A stretch of 34,302 nucleotides of DNA, from contig CAKMKF010000160.1 of assembly GCA_927439925.1 (NCBI GenBank), forward strand, positions 1 through 34,302. The letters run 5' to 3'. Both the position numbers and the translations under genes were made by a program. The stretch is from an uncultured Acholeplasmataceae bacterium. Lineage in GTDB: Bacteria > Bacillota_I > Bacilli_A > Acholeplasmatales > Acholeplasmataceae. Below are positions 9,490-17,830 of the stretch, piece after piece. Under the pieces are notes generated by a model. That model did no database searches. It worked only from the letters and a program-made list of their open reading frames with translations, and had not been told where the DNA came from. Position 1 is the first letter of the stretch. Every line of letters begins with the position of its first letter.

Positions 9490-9518
9490 TTGTAATATGA
9501 TACGAAATGTTATATCAT
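9490..9518 (+). promoter_or_regulatory. Promoter of the Mrp antiporter operon
   Basis: TTGTAA (9490-9495) and TATCAT (9513-9518) form a sigma-70-type promoter with the ideal 17-base spacing. Transcription would begin near 9525, after an in-frame ATG at 9523, which shows that the real mrpE start is the ATG at 9550. Confidence 0.7.
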
Positions 9519-9549
9519 AGAAATGAAAAAACGTATTTGGGAGTATAAC

Positions 9550-10050
9550 ATGACATCAAAAAAACGTAATGGTTCGATTCTTCTTGTTATCCTATTATTA
9601 ATATTTTGGATGGTTATCGCATCCACAATCAGTTGGATTGAACTTGTTTTTGGTTTTTTTTCGTCGATTATGATAGTGCTTTATAGCTATGATTTGGTCT
9701 TTACTGAAGATGATTCAGTAAAAATAAGACCAAGAACGCTAAAAGCACTTTTTGTTTTAATCTTTACGCTTTTATGGGAAATATTTGTAGCGAACTTTCA
9801 TGTTGCTAAAATTGTGTTAAGTAGAAAAATGTCGATAGACCCTGGTTTCGCTACCATTAAAAACCCATTGAAAAAAGATTTAAATAAAGCATTATATGGA
9901 AATGCGATTACGATGACTCCAGGAACTTTAACAGTAGACATGAAGGATGATGAAATCATTGTTCATGGCTTAGAAATGCATCTAATACATAATATTGAAG
10001 GAAGTCGTTTAGAAAAAGTATTTATCGATTTGGAGGAAAGTGCGAAATGA
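9550..10050 (+). CDS. mrpE: Mrp/Mnh cation-proton antiporter subunit E
   Basis: This small membrane subunit of the multisubunit Mrp antiporter corresponds to MbhA of the archaeal Mbh complex. The N-terminal half holds hydrophobic segments, and the C-terminal half contains the family hallmark GNAITMTPGTLTV followed by a soluble tail with VHGLE. I chose the ATG at 9550 (166 residues) because GGGAG at 9539-9543 is six bases upstream and the promoter start lies near 9525. An in-frame ATG at 9523 has no ribosome site. The 166-residue length fits MrpE proteins. It is the first gene of a nine-gene operon and overlaps mrpF by ATGA. Confidence 0.92.
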   Translation: MTSKKRNGSILLVILLLIFWMVIASTISWIELVFGFFSSIMIVLYSYDLVFTEDDSVKIRPRTLKALFVLIFTLLWEIFVANFHVAKIVLSRKMSIDPGFATIKNPLKKDLNKALYGNAITMTPGTLTVDMKDDEIIVHGLEMHLIHNIEGSRLEKVFIDLEESAK

Positions 10051-10316
10051 TAGAATATGTAATTATTGGATGTGCGATATTTTTAGTATTACTATCTTTT
10101 GTTGGTTTATATAGAGCATATAAAGGACCAACTGCAGCAGATCGAATTGTAGCAATTAATGTAATTTCTACAAAGATTACCGTAGTGATTGTGATCATCG
10201 CGTTATGGATTAAACAAGGAAGTTATGTAAACGTCGCGTTGATTTACGCGATGATTGGATTTATTACAACCATTGGTGTTGCTAAATACTTACTGAAAGG
10301 TAGGTTAGATGCGTAA
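10047..10316 (+). CDS. mrpF: Mrp/Mnh cation-proton antiporter subunit F
   Basis: This 89-residue protein has three predicted transmembrane segments and the MrpF signature LYRAYKGPTAADRIVAIN after the first helix. It corresponds to MbhB. The start overlaps the mrpE stop (ATGA) and its TAA overlaps the mrpG start, so the genes should be translationally coupled. Conserved position and length make the assignment firm. Confidence 0.93.
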   Translation: MIEYVIIGCAIFLVLLSFVGLYRAYKGPTAADRIVAINVISTKITVVIVIIALWIKQGSYVNVALIYAMIGFITTIGVAKYLLKGRLDA

Positions 10317-10624
10317 TGTTAATCATCATACAAGAAATTATCGCGAGTTTATTTATCTTAGGTGGTATGTTCTTTTTCTTTGTTGGTGTTTTAGGGTTAA
10401 TTAGAATGCCTGATGTGTTTTGCAGAATGCACGCGACAACGAAATGTGACACCATGGGAGCTGGTTTAATTTTTACTGGTTTAATCATTTGGCAAGGGGC
10501 AACCTTCGTCTCTTTGAATATATTACTAGTTTTACTATTTATTTGGTTAACGAACCCAACAGCTGCGCATTATATTGCGAAAGCTGAATATATGACAACC
10601 ATTTTAATGACTATGGAAGAATAG
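10316..10624 (+). CDS. mrpG: Mrp/Mnh cation-proton antiporter subunit G
   Basis: This 102-residue, three-helix membrane protein carries the MrpG hallmarks GVLGLIRMPDVFCRMHATTK and a later NPTAAHYIAKA. It corresponds to MbhC. Its start codon shares one base with the mrpF stop (TAATG), and the next gene begins eight bases after its stop. It is an essential small subunit in characterised Mrp complexes. Confidence 0.94.
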   Translation: MLIIIQEIIASLFILGGMFFFFVGVLGLIRMPDVFCRMHATTKCDTMGAGLIFTGLIIWQGATFVSLNILLVLLFIWLTNPTAAHYIAKAEYMTTILMTMEE

Positions 10625-10632
10625 GGAAGCTC

Positions 10633-10872
10633 ATGGAAATCTTAAATGTTATCATCATTATATTTTTAATCATGTGTGCCATCTCTGTGGAAAAGACGAA
10701 AGATTTAGTATCTGCAGTCATTATTTTTTCTGCATATTCTTTAATGATGTCTGTTTTATGGTTAATCCTTAATACACCAGATGTAGCACTCACCGAAGCG
10801 GTGATTGGAGCTGGTGTCACAAGTCTTTTATTTATCGCAGTCATCGCGAAGACAAAGAGGTACGAAAAATGA
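10633..10872 (+). CDS. MbhD-like antiporter subunit (equivalent of part of the MrpA C-terminus)
   Basis: This 79-residue protein with about three helices resembles the MbhD/DUF4040 domain that is fused to the C-terminus of MrpA in Bacillus-type Mrp. The visible motif is LNTPDVALTEAVIGAGVTSLLF, in which the PDVALTEA core with its Glu is the family signature. A separate gene here means MrpA is split. Its stop overlaps the next start by ATGA. The position between MrpG and MrpB copies the order of Mbh-type operons. Confidence 0.88.
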   Translation: MEILNVIIIIFLIMCAISVEKTKDLVSAVIIFSAYSLMMSVLWLILNTPDVALTEAVIGAGVTSLLFIAVIAKTKRYEK

Positions 10873-11174
10873 AAAAAATATTAACAACCTCCATGTTTTT
10901 ATTGTTATTTTTAGTACTCGCATATAACATTTTAATGATGCCAGGTAATTTAGGAGTAGAAGCTCCTTCCTATAATGATACCGTTAGATACTATATCGAA
11001 AATGCAGCTAGAGAAACAGGTGCTGTTAATATTATTTCAGCTGTAATTACCGATTACAGAGGTTTTGATACGTTGGGTGAAACCATCGTCCTCTTTATTG
11101 CTGTAGTCGCTGTAACAAGCGTTTTAAAGCCACAAAAGAAGAGAACGTTAAAGCGGGTGAAACACCATGAATGA
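10869..11174 (+). CDS. MbhE-like antiporter subunit (equivalent of part of the MrpA C-terminus)
   Basis: This 101-residue protein has an N-terminal helix, an extracytoplasmic stretch and a C-terminal helix. The signature is AVNIISAVITDYRGFDTLGETIVLF, which is conserved in the last part of MrpA and in MbhE. It overlaps the MbhD-like gene by ATGA and mrpB by eight bases. Together with that neighbour it supplies the domain missing from the NuoL-like subunit at the end of the operon. Confidence 0.87.
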   Translation: MKKILTTSMFLLLFLVLAYNILMMPGNLGVEAPSYNDTVRYYIENAARETGAVNIISAVITDYRGFDTLGETIVLFIAVVAVTSVLKPQKKRTLKRVKHHE

Positions 11175-11592
11175 TGTTATTGTAAAAACCATTACTAGAA
11201 TCATTATTCCATTCGCTCAAGTCTATGGAATCTTTATCATCCTCCATGGTCATATCTCACCTGGTGGAGGTTTTTCTGGTGGTGCGTTGATAGGATCTAC
11301 TCTTATTTTATATACACTCGTCTTTGGTTTAAAGAAGGGTGAAAAAAAGTTCTCTCATAAAACCAGTGAGTTTGCTGAAAGTGGTGGGATTTTTATCTAC
11401 GTTTTCGTTGGTTTTATGGGACTTATTTTTGGTGGTAGTTTTTTAACCAATGTTGCTGCAGGGTTTCCTGTAGGAACTCCTGGAGAAATATTATCAGGTG
11501 GAATGATTCCTATTATCATGGTAGGTATTGGTATTAAAGTAGCATCCACGATGATTTCCCTATTTCATATCCTAATAGAGGAGGAAATCTAA
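11167..11592 (+). CDS. mrpB: Mrp/Mnh cation-proton antiporter subunit B
   Basis: This 141-residue membrane protein has four predicted helices and the MrpB hallmark HGHISPGGGFSGGA after the first helix. It corresponds to MbhF. It overlaps the preceding gene by eight bases, and its TAA shares one base with the mrpC start. The motif and position make the call secure. Confidence 0.94.
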   Translation: MNDVIVKTITRIIIPFAQVYGIFIILHGHISPGGGFSGGALIGSTLILYTLVFGLKKGEKKFSHKTSEFAESGGIFIYVFVGFMGLIFGGSFLTNVAAGFPVGTPGEILSGGMIPIIMVGIGIKVASTMISLFHILIEEEI

Positions 11593-11972
11593 TGGTTATT
11601 ATCGATTTGATTTTAGATCACATTAATTATCTAGGTGGAGTTGCGTTATTTATTATTGGACTTCATACAGTGGTTACACATAAGAACTTAATTAAAAGAG
11701 TCATGGGTATTAATATTATGGCTACTGGTATTTTTCTATTTTTTATCGCGATAGGTAATGTTACAGGTGGAGTTCCACCTATCGAGGTAGTTGGTGAAAC
11801 ACCGGTCTTTATTAACCCAATGCCTTCCGTATTAATTTTAACTGGTATTGTTGTTTCAGTATCTATTACTGTCTATGCATTATCTTTAGTGATCAGAATT
11901 TATCAAACATATGGAACTATTGATCAAGAAGAAATCGTAAAAATTCAAAATGAGGAACAAACCTATGATTGA
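11592..11972 (+). CDS. mrpC: Mrp/Mnh cation-proton antiporter subunit C (NuoK-like)
   Basis: This 126-residue, three-helix protein is related to NuoK of complex I and corresponds to MbhG. Visible are the helix-1 GLHTVVTHKNLIKRVMGINIM stretch and the later PMPSVLILTGIVVSVSITVYAL stretch, where MrpC proteins usually have a PxxQALVLTAIVI-like segment. It overlaps mrpB by one base and mrpD by eight. It is an essential membrane subunit in known Mrp complexes. Confidence 0.92.
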   Translation: MVIIDLILDHINYLGGVALFIIGLHTVVTHKNLIKRVMGINIMATGIFLFFIAIGNVTGGVPPIEVVGETPVFINPMPSVLILTGIVVSVSITVYALSLVIRIYQTYGTIDQEEIVKIQNEEQTYD

Positions 11973-13443
11973 ACAACTACCTATTATCAATATGCTTCTA
12001 TTTTTGACTGCTGCGTTAGTTATTCCGTTATTTAATAAAAGAACTTTTACATTAACACTAGTATTGGGATTTATTGTTTTATTATCAGTCTTTATATCAT
12101 CAATTGTTTTACTTGTTCATGTCAATACATTGGGAGAGTTTTATTACCGGTTTGGGAATTACCAAAGCTTTATTGGGATTGAATTTAAAATTGATGCGTT
12201 CTCTACCCTTTTTACAACATTCATTGTAGGACTTACGATGTTAATCTATTTATACTCTTGTGGGGATGCTACCGACGGTATTGCAGAAGCAGAATATGGA
12301 AGATACTATATCTTACTATTTATCTTAATGTTTTCCATCTTTGGAATTATTTATACGAATGACTTATTTAACGCATATGTTTTCATGGAGATACTATCTT
12401 TAACATCATGTAGTATTATTTCGATTAAGAGAAAGAAAGAAAACTATACTGCATCATTTCGTTATGTGATGTTAAATGAAGTGGGTAGTTTATCTTATTT
12501 ATTTGGGATAGCTCTACTTTATATGGTTACAGGATATACCAATATATCTTTAGTATTTGATTCCATTCAAGATGTTTGGGCGGTTTACCCCGCAAACATC
12601 ATGACTGCGGTAGGATTTATGATTGTAGGGATTGGTATTAAAGCGGCAGTTTTCCCATTTCATATTTGGTTACCTGATGCGCATTCACACGCACCAAGTT
12701 CATCTTCAGCTATATTATCAGCTATCGTTGTTAAAGTTTATTTACTCTTAATGGTCAAAGTCTTATTTAGAGTCTTTGGTATTGATATCTTAAAAGCATT
12801 AGACATTCCTGTGATCTTAATGATTATTGCAGGCTTTGGTATGATTATGGGATCTTTCTTCGCATTAGCTCAAAAAGATGTGAAGCGAATGCTTGGGTAT
12901 TCATCGGTTGCACAAATTGGATATATCTTATTAGGGATAGCGTTTATGACCCATATAGGGCTTAGTGCTGCATTCTTTCATATTATCAGTCATGGTTTAA
13001 TGAAGGCTGCGTTATTCTTAACTGTGGGTGCGATTATCTATTATCAAAGAGTTAGAAGAATTGATCAGTTTGATGGTATGGGATATAAGATGCCACTAAG
13101 TATGATTGTATTTAGTATTGCAGCTTTAGGAATGATTGGAATACCTCCAACCATCGGTTTTATTAGTAAACTGAATTTAGGTCTAGCTGCTCTAGATAAT
13201 GGAATGATTATATTCATTGTCATTATCGTTATCAGTGGGTTACTGAACGCGATGTATTATCTACCCATTATGATTAGTGCATTCTTAAAGGGTGAAAAAG
13301 TAGATAGAATATCAGGTATTGAAAAGATTCCTAAAGTGATGATTATACCGATTGTCATACTTGGATTGCTTATTCTGGTATTAGGGATTTATCCGGGTTT
13401 GATTTATAGTCTTATTGAAAATGCAGTGAACGCTATTTTATAG
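11965..13443 (+). CDS. mrpD: Mrp/Mnh cation-proton antiporter subunit D (NuoN/NuoM-like)
   Basis: This is a 492-residue polytopic protein of the proton-translocating NuoL/M/N family, corresponding to MbhH. The key conserved residues are Glu142 in FMEILSL and Lys226 in GIKAAVFPFHIWLPDAH, which match the essential Glu and Lys of proton channels in this family. I chose the ATG at 11965 because GAGGA at 11952-11956 lies eight bases upstream. An in-frame ATG at 11950 has no ribosome site of its own. The gene overlaps mrpC by eight bases and precedes the NuoL-like gene by 14. Confidence 0.94.
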   Translation: MIEQLPIINMLLFLTAALVIPLFNKRTFTLTLVLGFIVLLSVFISSIVLLVHVNTLGEFYYRFGNYQSFIGIEFKIDAFSTLFTTFIVGLTMLIYLYSCGDATDGIAEAEYGRYYILLFILMFSIFGIIYTNDLFNAYVFMEILSLTSCSIISIKRKKENYTASFRYVMLNEVGSLSYLFGIALLYMVTGYTNISLVFDSIQDVWAVYPANIMTAVGFMIVGIGIKAAVFPFHIWLPDAHSHAPSSSSAILSAIVVKVYLLLMVKVLFRVFGIDILKALDIPVILMIIAGFGMIMGSFFALAQKDVKRMLGYSSVAQIGYILLGIAFMTHIGLSAAFFHIISHGLMKAALFLTVGAIIYYQRVRRIDQFDGMGYKMPLSMIVFSIAALGMIGIPPTIGFISKLNLGLAALDNGMIIFIVIIVISGLLNAMYYLPIMISAFLKGEKVDRISGIEKIPKVMIIPIVILGLLILVLGIYPGLIYSLIENAVNAIL

Positions 13444-13457
13444 GAGAATAGGTTTTG

Positions 13458-15593
13458 ATGACAGAGGTTACGAAGAAGAGAAAAATTAAAGATTTTTTAG
13501 ATCATTTCACATGGAGATCATCAGGTCTAGTTATCCTCATGTTATTTTTACTAATGTCATTTATAGGAATTACGAAGAACTGGTTTGGTCTATATGACTC
13601 AATATCTAGAATTGAAGGCTTTAATCAATTCTTCTTTGAGTTTACCCATTTGAATATCTTTCCACTCGTCATGATTGGTATTCCGTTAATTGGTGCACTA
13701 CTTCAAGTCACTTATAAGAATAAGTCCAGTCAAAAGAGAGACTGGACAGTCATCTTTATGACATTCTTAACTATTCCATTAACAATGATTATGTATCCTG
13801 CAGCGAAAGAAGGGGGAATCTATTTAGAGTTTCCTGGATTTATGGGGTTAGGAATTAGTTTTGATGTGGATATGTTAGGGTTTACGATGTTACTCATTAC
13901 TTCAATTATTTGGTTTATCGTTATGGTCTATGCCCATGAGTATATGAAAAAAGAAGATAACTCAAATCGTTTCTTCTTATTTATGGCGATTACTTATAGT
14001 GCAGTATTGGGTACGATTATGGCTGCAGATTTACTAACGATGTTTTTATTCTTTGAAGTGATGACTATTTCTTCATATGTGTTAGTCACACATAGTCAAA
14101 AGGATGAATCTTATGAAGCTGGATATAATTTTATCTTTATGGGAATCATTGGGGGATTTTCAATACTTGTCGCGATGCTTTTATTATATTTTAATGTAGG
14201 TACACTCAACTTCGAAAGTGCATTAAGTGAGTTATATACATTGGGCAATTTAAAATATTGGATTATGGGGTTATTAATCTTTGGATTCGGTATTAAGGCA
14301 GGGATGGCACCTGTGCACGTATGGTTACCACGTGCACATCCAGTCGCCCCAACTCCTGCAAGTGCCCTACTTTCAGGGATTATGATTAAGGTTGGTGCGT
14401 TTGGGATACTAAGGGTTGCGACATCATATTTCTTTCCAGAACAAGGAGAAGTATTTAGTTATCTAGATCCTGTTTGGATAACCACTAAAAATATTGGTGC
14501 GTTTATCATTTGGATTGGGATTGTTACAATGGCTTTAGGGGTATTCTTAGCCTTACAACAATCCAATATCAAAAAGATGTTAGCATATCACTCCATTAGT
14601 CAAATGGGTTATATCATGGTAGGAATCGGTATCGCATTATACTTAGGATATCGCGGAGCGATGGGATATAGTGGAGCACTCTATCATATTATCAATCATG
14701 GTTTATTTAAGTCTTTATTATTCATGGTCGCTGGAGTTGTTTATTTTCATACCCATGAATATGATATGTATAAGCTTGGTGGGTTGTGGCGCAAATTACC
14801 GTTAACAGCTACTGTTTGTTTAATCGCATGTTTAGGTATTGCAGGTATTCCATTATTCAATGGTTTCATATCGAAATCGATATTACACCACGGAATATTA
14901 GAAGCTACCAAGTATGGTCACTCTTCATTTTTCTATGCAGAAATGATTTTCATAGTTGTTAGTGCTGGAACCGTAGCAAGCTTTATTAAATTATTTTATT
15001 ATGTATTCTTAGGAAAGATGCCTGAAAAATATAAGAGTATAAAAGCTGAGTATACATGCTTAGATACTTCTATGGCAGCAATGGCGATTTTAATTATCTT
15101 AATTGGGTTGAACCCAAATTACATTCTTCAAACATTTATTGTACCTCAATTAAACTTAACGACTTATGATCCTAACTTTATTGATCATTATATCGTACAC
15201 ATTAAATTCTTCACAAGTGGAGATTTAATGACAATGGTTTATGTCGTTGGATTAGGTAGTTTCATTTTCTGGTTTGGGACAAAGTTCCATCTCTTCCATT
15301 TAAAGATGCCAAATTGGTTAAAGCTAGAATATATCTTTTTCTATCCTGCTAATTTCATGATGAGAAGAGCTTGTAAATTAATGTATGGTGATCAATGTCC
15401 AATTGATACAGGTCCATTAAGTAAATTAGCATTAAAGAGAAATGAGAGTACAGGATTCTTAGAAAGATTCGTAACCATGACCAATGTGTTCAATAGAAGA
15501 TATGAAACGAATATTATTAAGAGTGATGCGTTTATTTATACGAGCTTTGTAACAGGGATATTGATTTATATGATTGTAGTAAGTTTGTTATAA
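13458..15593 (+). CDS. NuoL-like large antiporter subunit (MrpA N-terminal domain or second MrpD type)
   Basis: This 711-residue polytopic protein belongs to the NuoL/M/N proton-channel family. Conserved residues are Glu200 in FFEVMTISSY and Lys280 in GIKAGMAPVHVWLPRAHP. Later come KKMLAYHSISQMGYIMVG and the discontinuous-helix region around NGFISKSI. Before the core lies an extra N-terminal segment of about 50 residues, and about 100 residues rich in charged and aromatic groups follow it. The MrpA C-terminal MbhD/E domains are absent here and are encoded separately upstream. Start: ATG at 13458 after AGGAG at 13442-13446; a TTG immediately before it is less likely. Being the last gene instead of the first distinguishes this operon from Bacillus mrpABCDEFG. 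Whether it works as MrpA or as a second MrpD is unclear. Confidence 0.85.
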   Translation: MTEVTKKRKIKDFLDHFTWRSSGLVILMLFLLMSFIGITKNWFGLYDSISRIEGFNQFFFEFTHLNIFPLVMIGIPLIGALLQVTYKNKSSQKRDWTVIFMTFLTIPLTMIMYPAAKEGGIYLEFPGFMGLGISFDVDMLGFTMLLITSIIWFIVMVYAHEYMKKEDNSNRFFLFMAITYSAVLGTIMAADLLTMFLFFEVMTISSYVLVTHSQKDESYEAGYNFIFMGIIGGFSILVAMLLLYFNVGTLNFESALSELYTLGNLKYWIMGLLIFGFGIKAGMAPVHVWLPRAHPVAPTPASALLSGIMIKVGAFGILRVATSYFFPEQGEVFSYLDPVWITTKNIGAFIIWIGIVTMALGVFLALQQSNIKKMLAYHSISQMGYIMVGIGIALYLGYRGAMGYSGALYHIINHGLFKSLLFMVAGVVYFHTHEYDMYKLGGLWRKLPLTATVCLIACLGIAGIPLFNGFISKSILHHGILEATKYGHSSFFYAEMIFIVVSAGTVASFIKLFYYVFLGKMPEKYKSIKAEYTCLDTSMAAMAILIILIGLNPNYILQTFIVPQLNLTTYDPNFIDHYIVHIKFFTSGDLMTMVYVVGLGSFIFWFGTKFHLFHLKMPNWLKLEYIFFYPANFMMRRACKLMYGDQCPIDTGPLSKLALKRNESTGFLERFVTMTNVFNRRYETNIIKSDAFIYTSFVTGILIYMIVVSLL

Positions 15594-15689
15594 ATACATA
15601 TGATTAATCTTAATAATAAAATAATATGGATCCTTTTATTAAAGCAGACAAGTAAAAAATCTAGAAATTTATAACATAAAAAAAAGTAG

Positions 15690-15698
15690 TGATATAAT
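15690..15698 (+). promoter_or_regulatory. Extended -10 promoter of the third LRR gene
   Basis: TGATATAAT is a perfect extended -10. The surrounding block, from AGTGATATAATAA through ATAACATAC to GGGGGATAC, matches the region before the first LRR gene at about 5500-5540. The same five-G ribosome site lies at 15719-15723. Confidence 0.75.
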
Positions 15699-15731
15699 AA
15701 AGGTATAACATACTTTTCGGGGGATACTGAA

Positions 15732-17639
15732 ATGAAAAAATACGGACCGTTTTTGCTATTCTTGCTGATTGTTATTTTTGTCTATACACTCAAACTTATT
15801 GCAGAATATGAAGAAGAAGTACCAGTATGGGAATATGTGCTTTCTGAAGATCAAGAGTCATATCTGATTAAAGCATATAGTGGTGATGAAGAAAGTATAA
15901 CAATCAAAGAAACCTTTAATAAGAAACCAATTATAGGATTTCATCAGGATTTCGTTATGCCATTTCGAATAAAGAGTCTTACACTATCTGTCAATCTTGA
16001 GCAATTCAACTTAGATAATAATTACAATATATACATAAATAACTTAGTCATTCCAGAAAATTCAAAACTAAAGAGTATCAGTTGTTCAACAAGATTTGAA
16101 AGAAGTAGTTTTGAGTTAATGTATGTACCAAAAGATACAAGTCTATGTGTTAATTCATTTTTGGGTAATAACTCAATTAAAACTTTTGATGTTCATCCCG
16201 ATAACATTTATTACACTGCAGTTAATGGAGTCCTCTTTAATAAAGATATAAGTGAACTCATATATTTTCCATCACAGTATGAGTCTAAAGAATATATTAT
16301 CCCACTGTCAGTCACCAGTATTTTAGCTGAAGCCTTTTTTGAACAATTATCTTTAGACAGTTTATTCATTTCTGAATCTGTTACCTCAATTGGAGAATAT
16401 GCATTCGCATTCTCTAATATTGAAACAATAACCTTTTCTCCACTGACTACAATTCACAATCCTGGAAACTATATTTTTAGAGAAATGAAGTCTATGAAGC
16501 ATTTTGATGTTCCAGATTCAGTGACTGAACTTTATGGAACGTTTTCCGATTCATATATTGAATCGGTGGCATTTGGAGAAAATAGTCAACTCACAACCAT
16601 TGGTCATACCACATTCCAATCAACAAGAATGTTAAAAGAGCTAACGCTTCCAAAGAGTCTAACAACGATTGTTCAAACACCATTTAATGGTAGTGCTATT
16701 GAAGTTTTAAATATCCAGTCGAATCTAACTCATTTTTCAAACAATTTTATGAGTGGAATGTCCAATTTAATCGAACTCAATTTTTTGGAAGAGCAATCTA
16801 ATCTTTTCTACGAAAATGGAATCATGACCATTAATCAAGGCAAGGATATTATTTTTTACCTTCCTCAAGATGAAAGTGTGACTACTTTGTATATTGATGA
16901 TCAAGTTGAACGTATTCATGACTATGTTATACATAATCGATCGAATGTAATGAATTACGAAGTAGATGAAAATAATCCATACTTAAAATCTTTAGATGGA
17001 GTCATTTTTTCTCATGATTTAACTCAGTTATTGTATTATCCACCTTCTAATACAAGTATTTCATATCAAGTTCCTGATGGAACAGTACATATTGCTGATT
17101 TTGATTATGTTTATCGCTTACAATCTTTAATGATTTCAGAATCAGTGGAAACAATTGGTAGTTTTGCTTATACGAATCTTGAAAGTGTTGTTTTTCTTGG
17201 TGAATCAAAGTTGGAAGTTATTCCTACTTACGCATTTAGACAAACAAAGCTCATGGAGATTGTAATTCCTAAATCAGTTAAAGTTATAGGATATGGGGCA
17301 TTTGATGATACACCTTTAGAAAGTCTCGAGTTTGAAGAAGGATCATTATTAGAACTTATTGAACCAGAAGCATTTCAAGACTCCTTATTGAAGACCGTTA
17401 TTCTACCACCAAACGATATAACCATAAGAAGTAAGGCATTCTATTCAGATTATTTGAAATATGTATATATTCCAATCGAAGTGACTGATTTAGAAGAGAA
17501 TGTTTTTAATAATACAACTGAAATTAAATTTTATCTTGAAGAGAGTTTCTTGATTGAAGAGTTAAACTTACCTACCTTTAAGTCCATTATTTTAGTGAAT
17601 CAAACTGTAGAAGACTTTTTGGAAGCAATAGATGAGTAA
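15732..17639 (+). CDS. BspA-like leucine-rich-repeat protein with N-terminal membrane anchor (paralogue 3)
   Basis: This 635-residue protein is a close relative of the gene at 5542. Nearly the same blocks appear in the same order, including WEYVLSED, SYLIKAY, SKLKSISCSTRF, MYVPKDT, IVIPKSVKVIG and SDYLKYVYIPIEVT. The N-terminal anchor (about residues 5-24) lacks a lipobox, and LRR_5 repeats fill the rest. Both the promoter and the leader are conserved with paralogue 1, so the duplication included regulatory DNA. It lies 138 bases after the antiporter operon with its own promoter. The family suggests a surface-exposed binding protein; no ligand can be named. The three copies differ in many exposed positions, which could reflect diversifying binding. 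Confidence 0.88.
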   Translation: MKKYGPFLLFLLIVIFVYTLKLIAEYEEEVPVWEYVLSEDQESYLIKAYSGDEESITIKETFNKKPIIGFHQDFVMPFRIKSLTLSVNLEQFNLDNNYNIYINNLVIPENSKLKSISCSTRFERSSFELMYVPKDTSLCVNSFLGNNSIKTFDVHPDNIYYTAVNGVLFNKDISELIYFPSQYESKEYIIPLSVTSILAEAFFEQLSLDSLFISESVTSIGEYAFAFSNIETITFSPLTTIHNPGNYIFREMKSMKHFDVPDSVTELYGTFSDSYIESVAFGENSQLTTIGHTTFQSTRMLKELTLPKSLTTIVQTPFNGSAIEVLNIQSNLTHFSNNFMSGMSNLIELNFLEEQSNLFYENGIMTINQGKDIIFYLPQDESVTTLYIDDQVERIHDYVIHNRSNVMNYEVDENNPYLKSLDGVIFSHDLTQLLYYPPSNTSISYQVPDGTVHIADFDYVYRLQSLMISESVETIGSFAYTNLESVVFLGESKLEVIPTYAFRQTKLMEIVIPKSVKVIGYGAFDDTPLESLEFEEGSLLELIEPEAFQDSLLKTVILPPNDITIRSKAFYSDYLKYVYIPIEVTDLEENVFNNTTEIKFYLEESFLIEELNLPTFKSIILVNQTVEDFLEAIDE

Positions 17640-17830
17640 ACATATAGATTCGTTATAAGGTTTGATGGTGCCTGATATTATTCGGAATAATTCGTTTATG
17701 GGTTCGGGTTAAATGGGGCATAGTTGCTTGCTGCCACCAACTTTTTTTATAATCAACAAAATCACATTTGATGATAATAGATTTATTGATTTTTACAAAA
17801 TTTAAAACAAGTTTGACTGAAAGGAGTCTT
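17640..17830. other. Intergenic stretch with a perfect dyad and a weak terminator-like hairpin
   Basis: No gene is visible in these 191 bases. ATTATTCGGAATAAT at 17677-17691 is a perfect dyad with a single central base. Bases about 17696-17745 look richer in G and C than the flanks, and a run of seven T at 17744-17750 follows a weak AGTTG/CAACT pairing that may end the LRR transcript. I cannot assign the GC-richer part to any RNA family. Confidence 0.35.

Noticed and set aside
10282-10844. Minus-strand frames opposite mrpG and the MbhD-like gene
   Set aside because: They mirror conserved membrane-protein genes on the + strand and show no ribosome site or family motif.
9550-15593. Membrane-bound hydrogenase (Mbh) complex
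   Set aside because: The antiporter order matches, but no NiFe hydrogenase, NuoB/C/D-like or ferredoxin-type subunit follows; the next gene is an LRR protein.
15615-15640. AATAAAA/TTTTATT hairpin after the antiporter operon as a terminator
   Set aside because: The stem is only seven A-T pairs with a 12-base loop and no T-run beyond the arm, which is too weak to support in DNA this AT-rich.
17677-17691. Perfect dyad ATTATTCGGAATAAT as a terminator or attachment site
   Set aside because: There is no loop long enough for a hairpin terminator and no T-run, and no integrase or second copy is nearby; it is only recorded as a dyad.
17696-17750. tRNA or small-RNA gene suggested by GGTTCGGGTTAAAT
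   Set aside because: No acceptor stem, anticodon arm or CCA end can be formed, and no match to RNase P, tmRNA or SRP signature sequences was seen.
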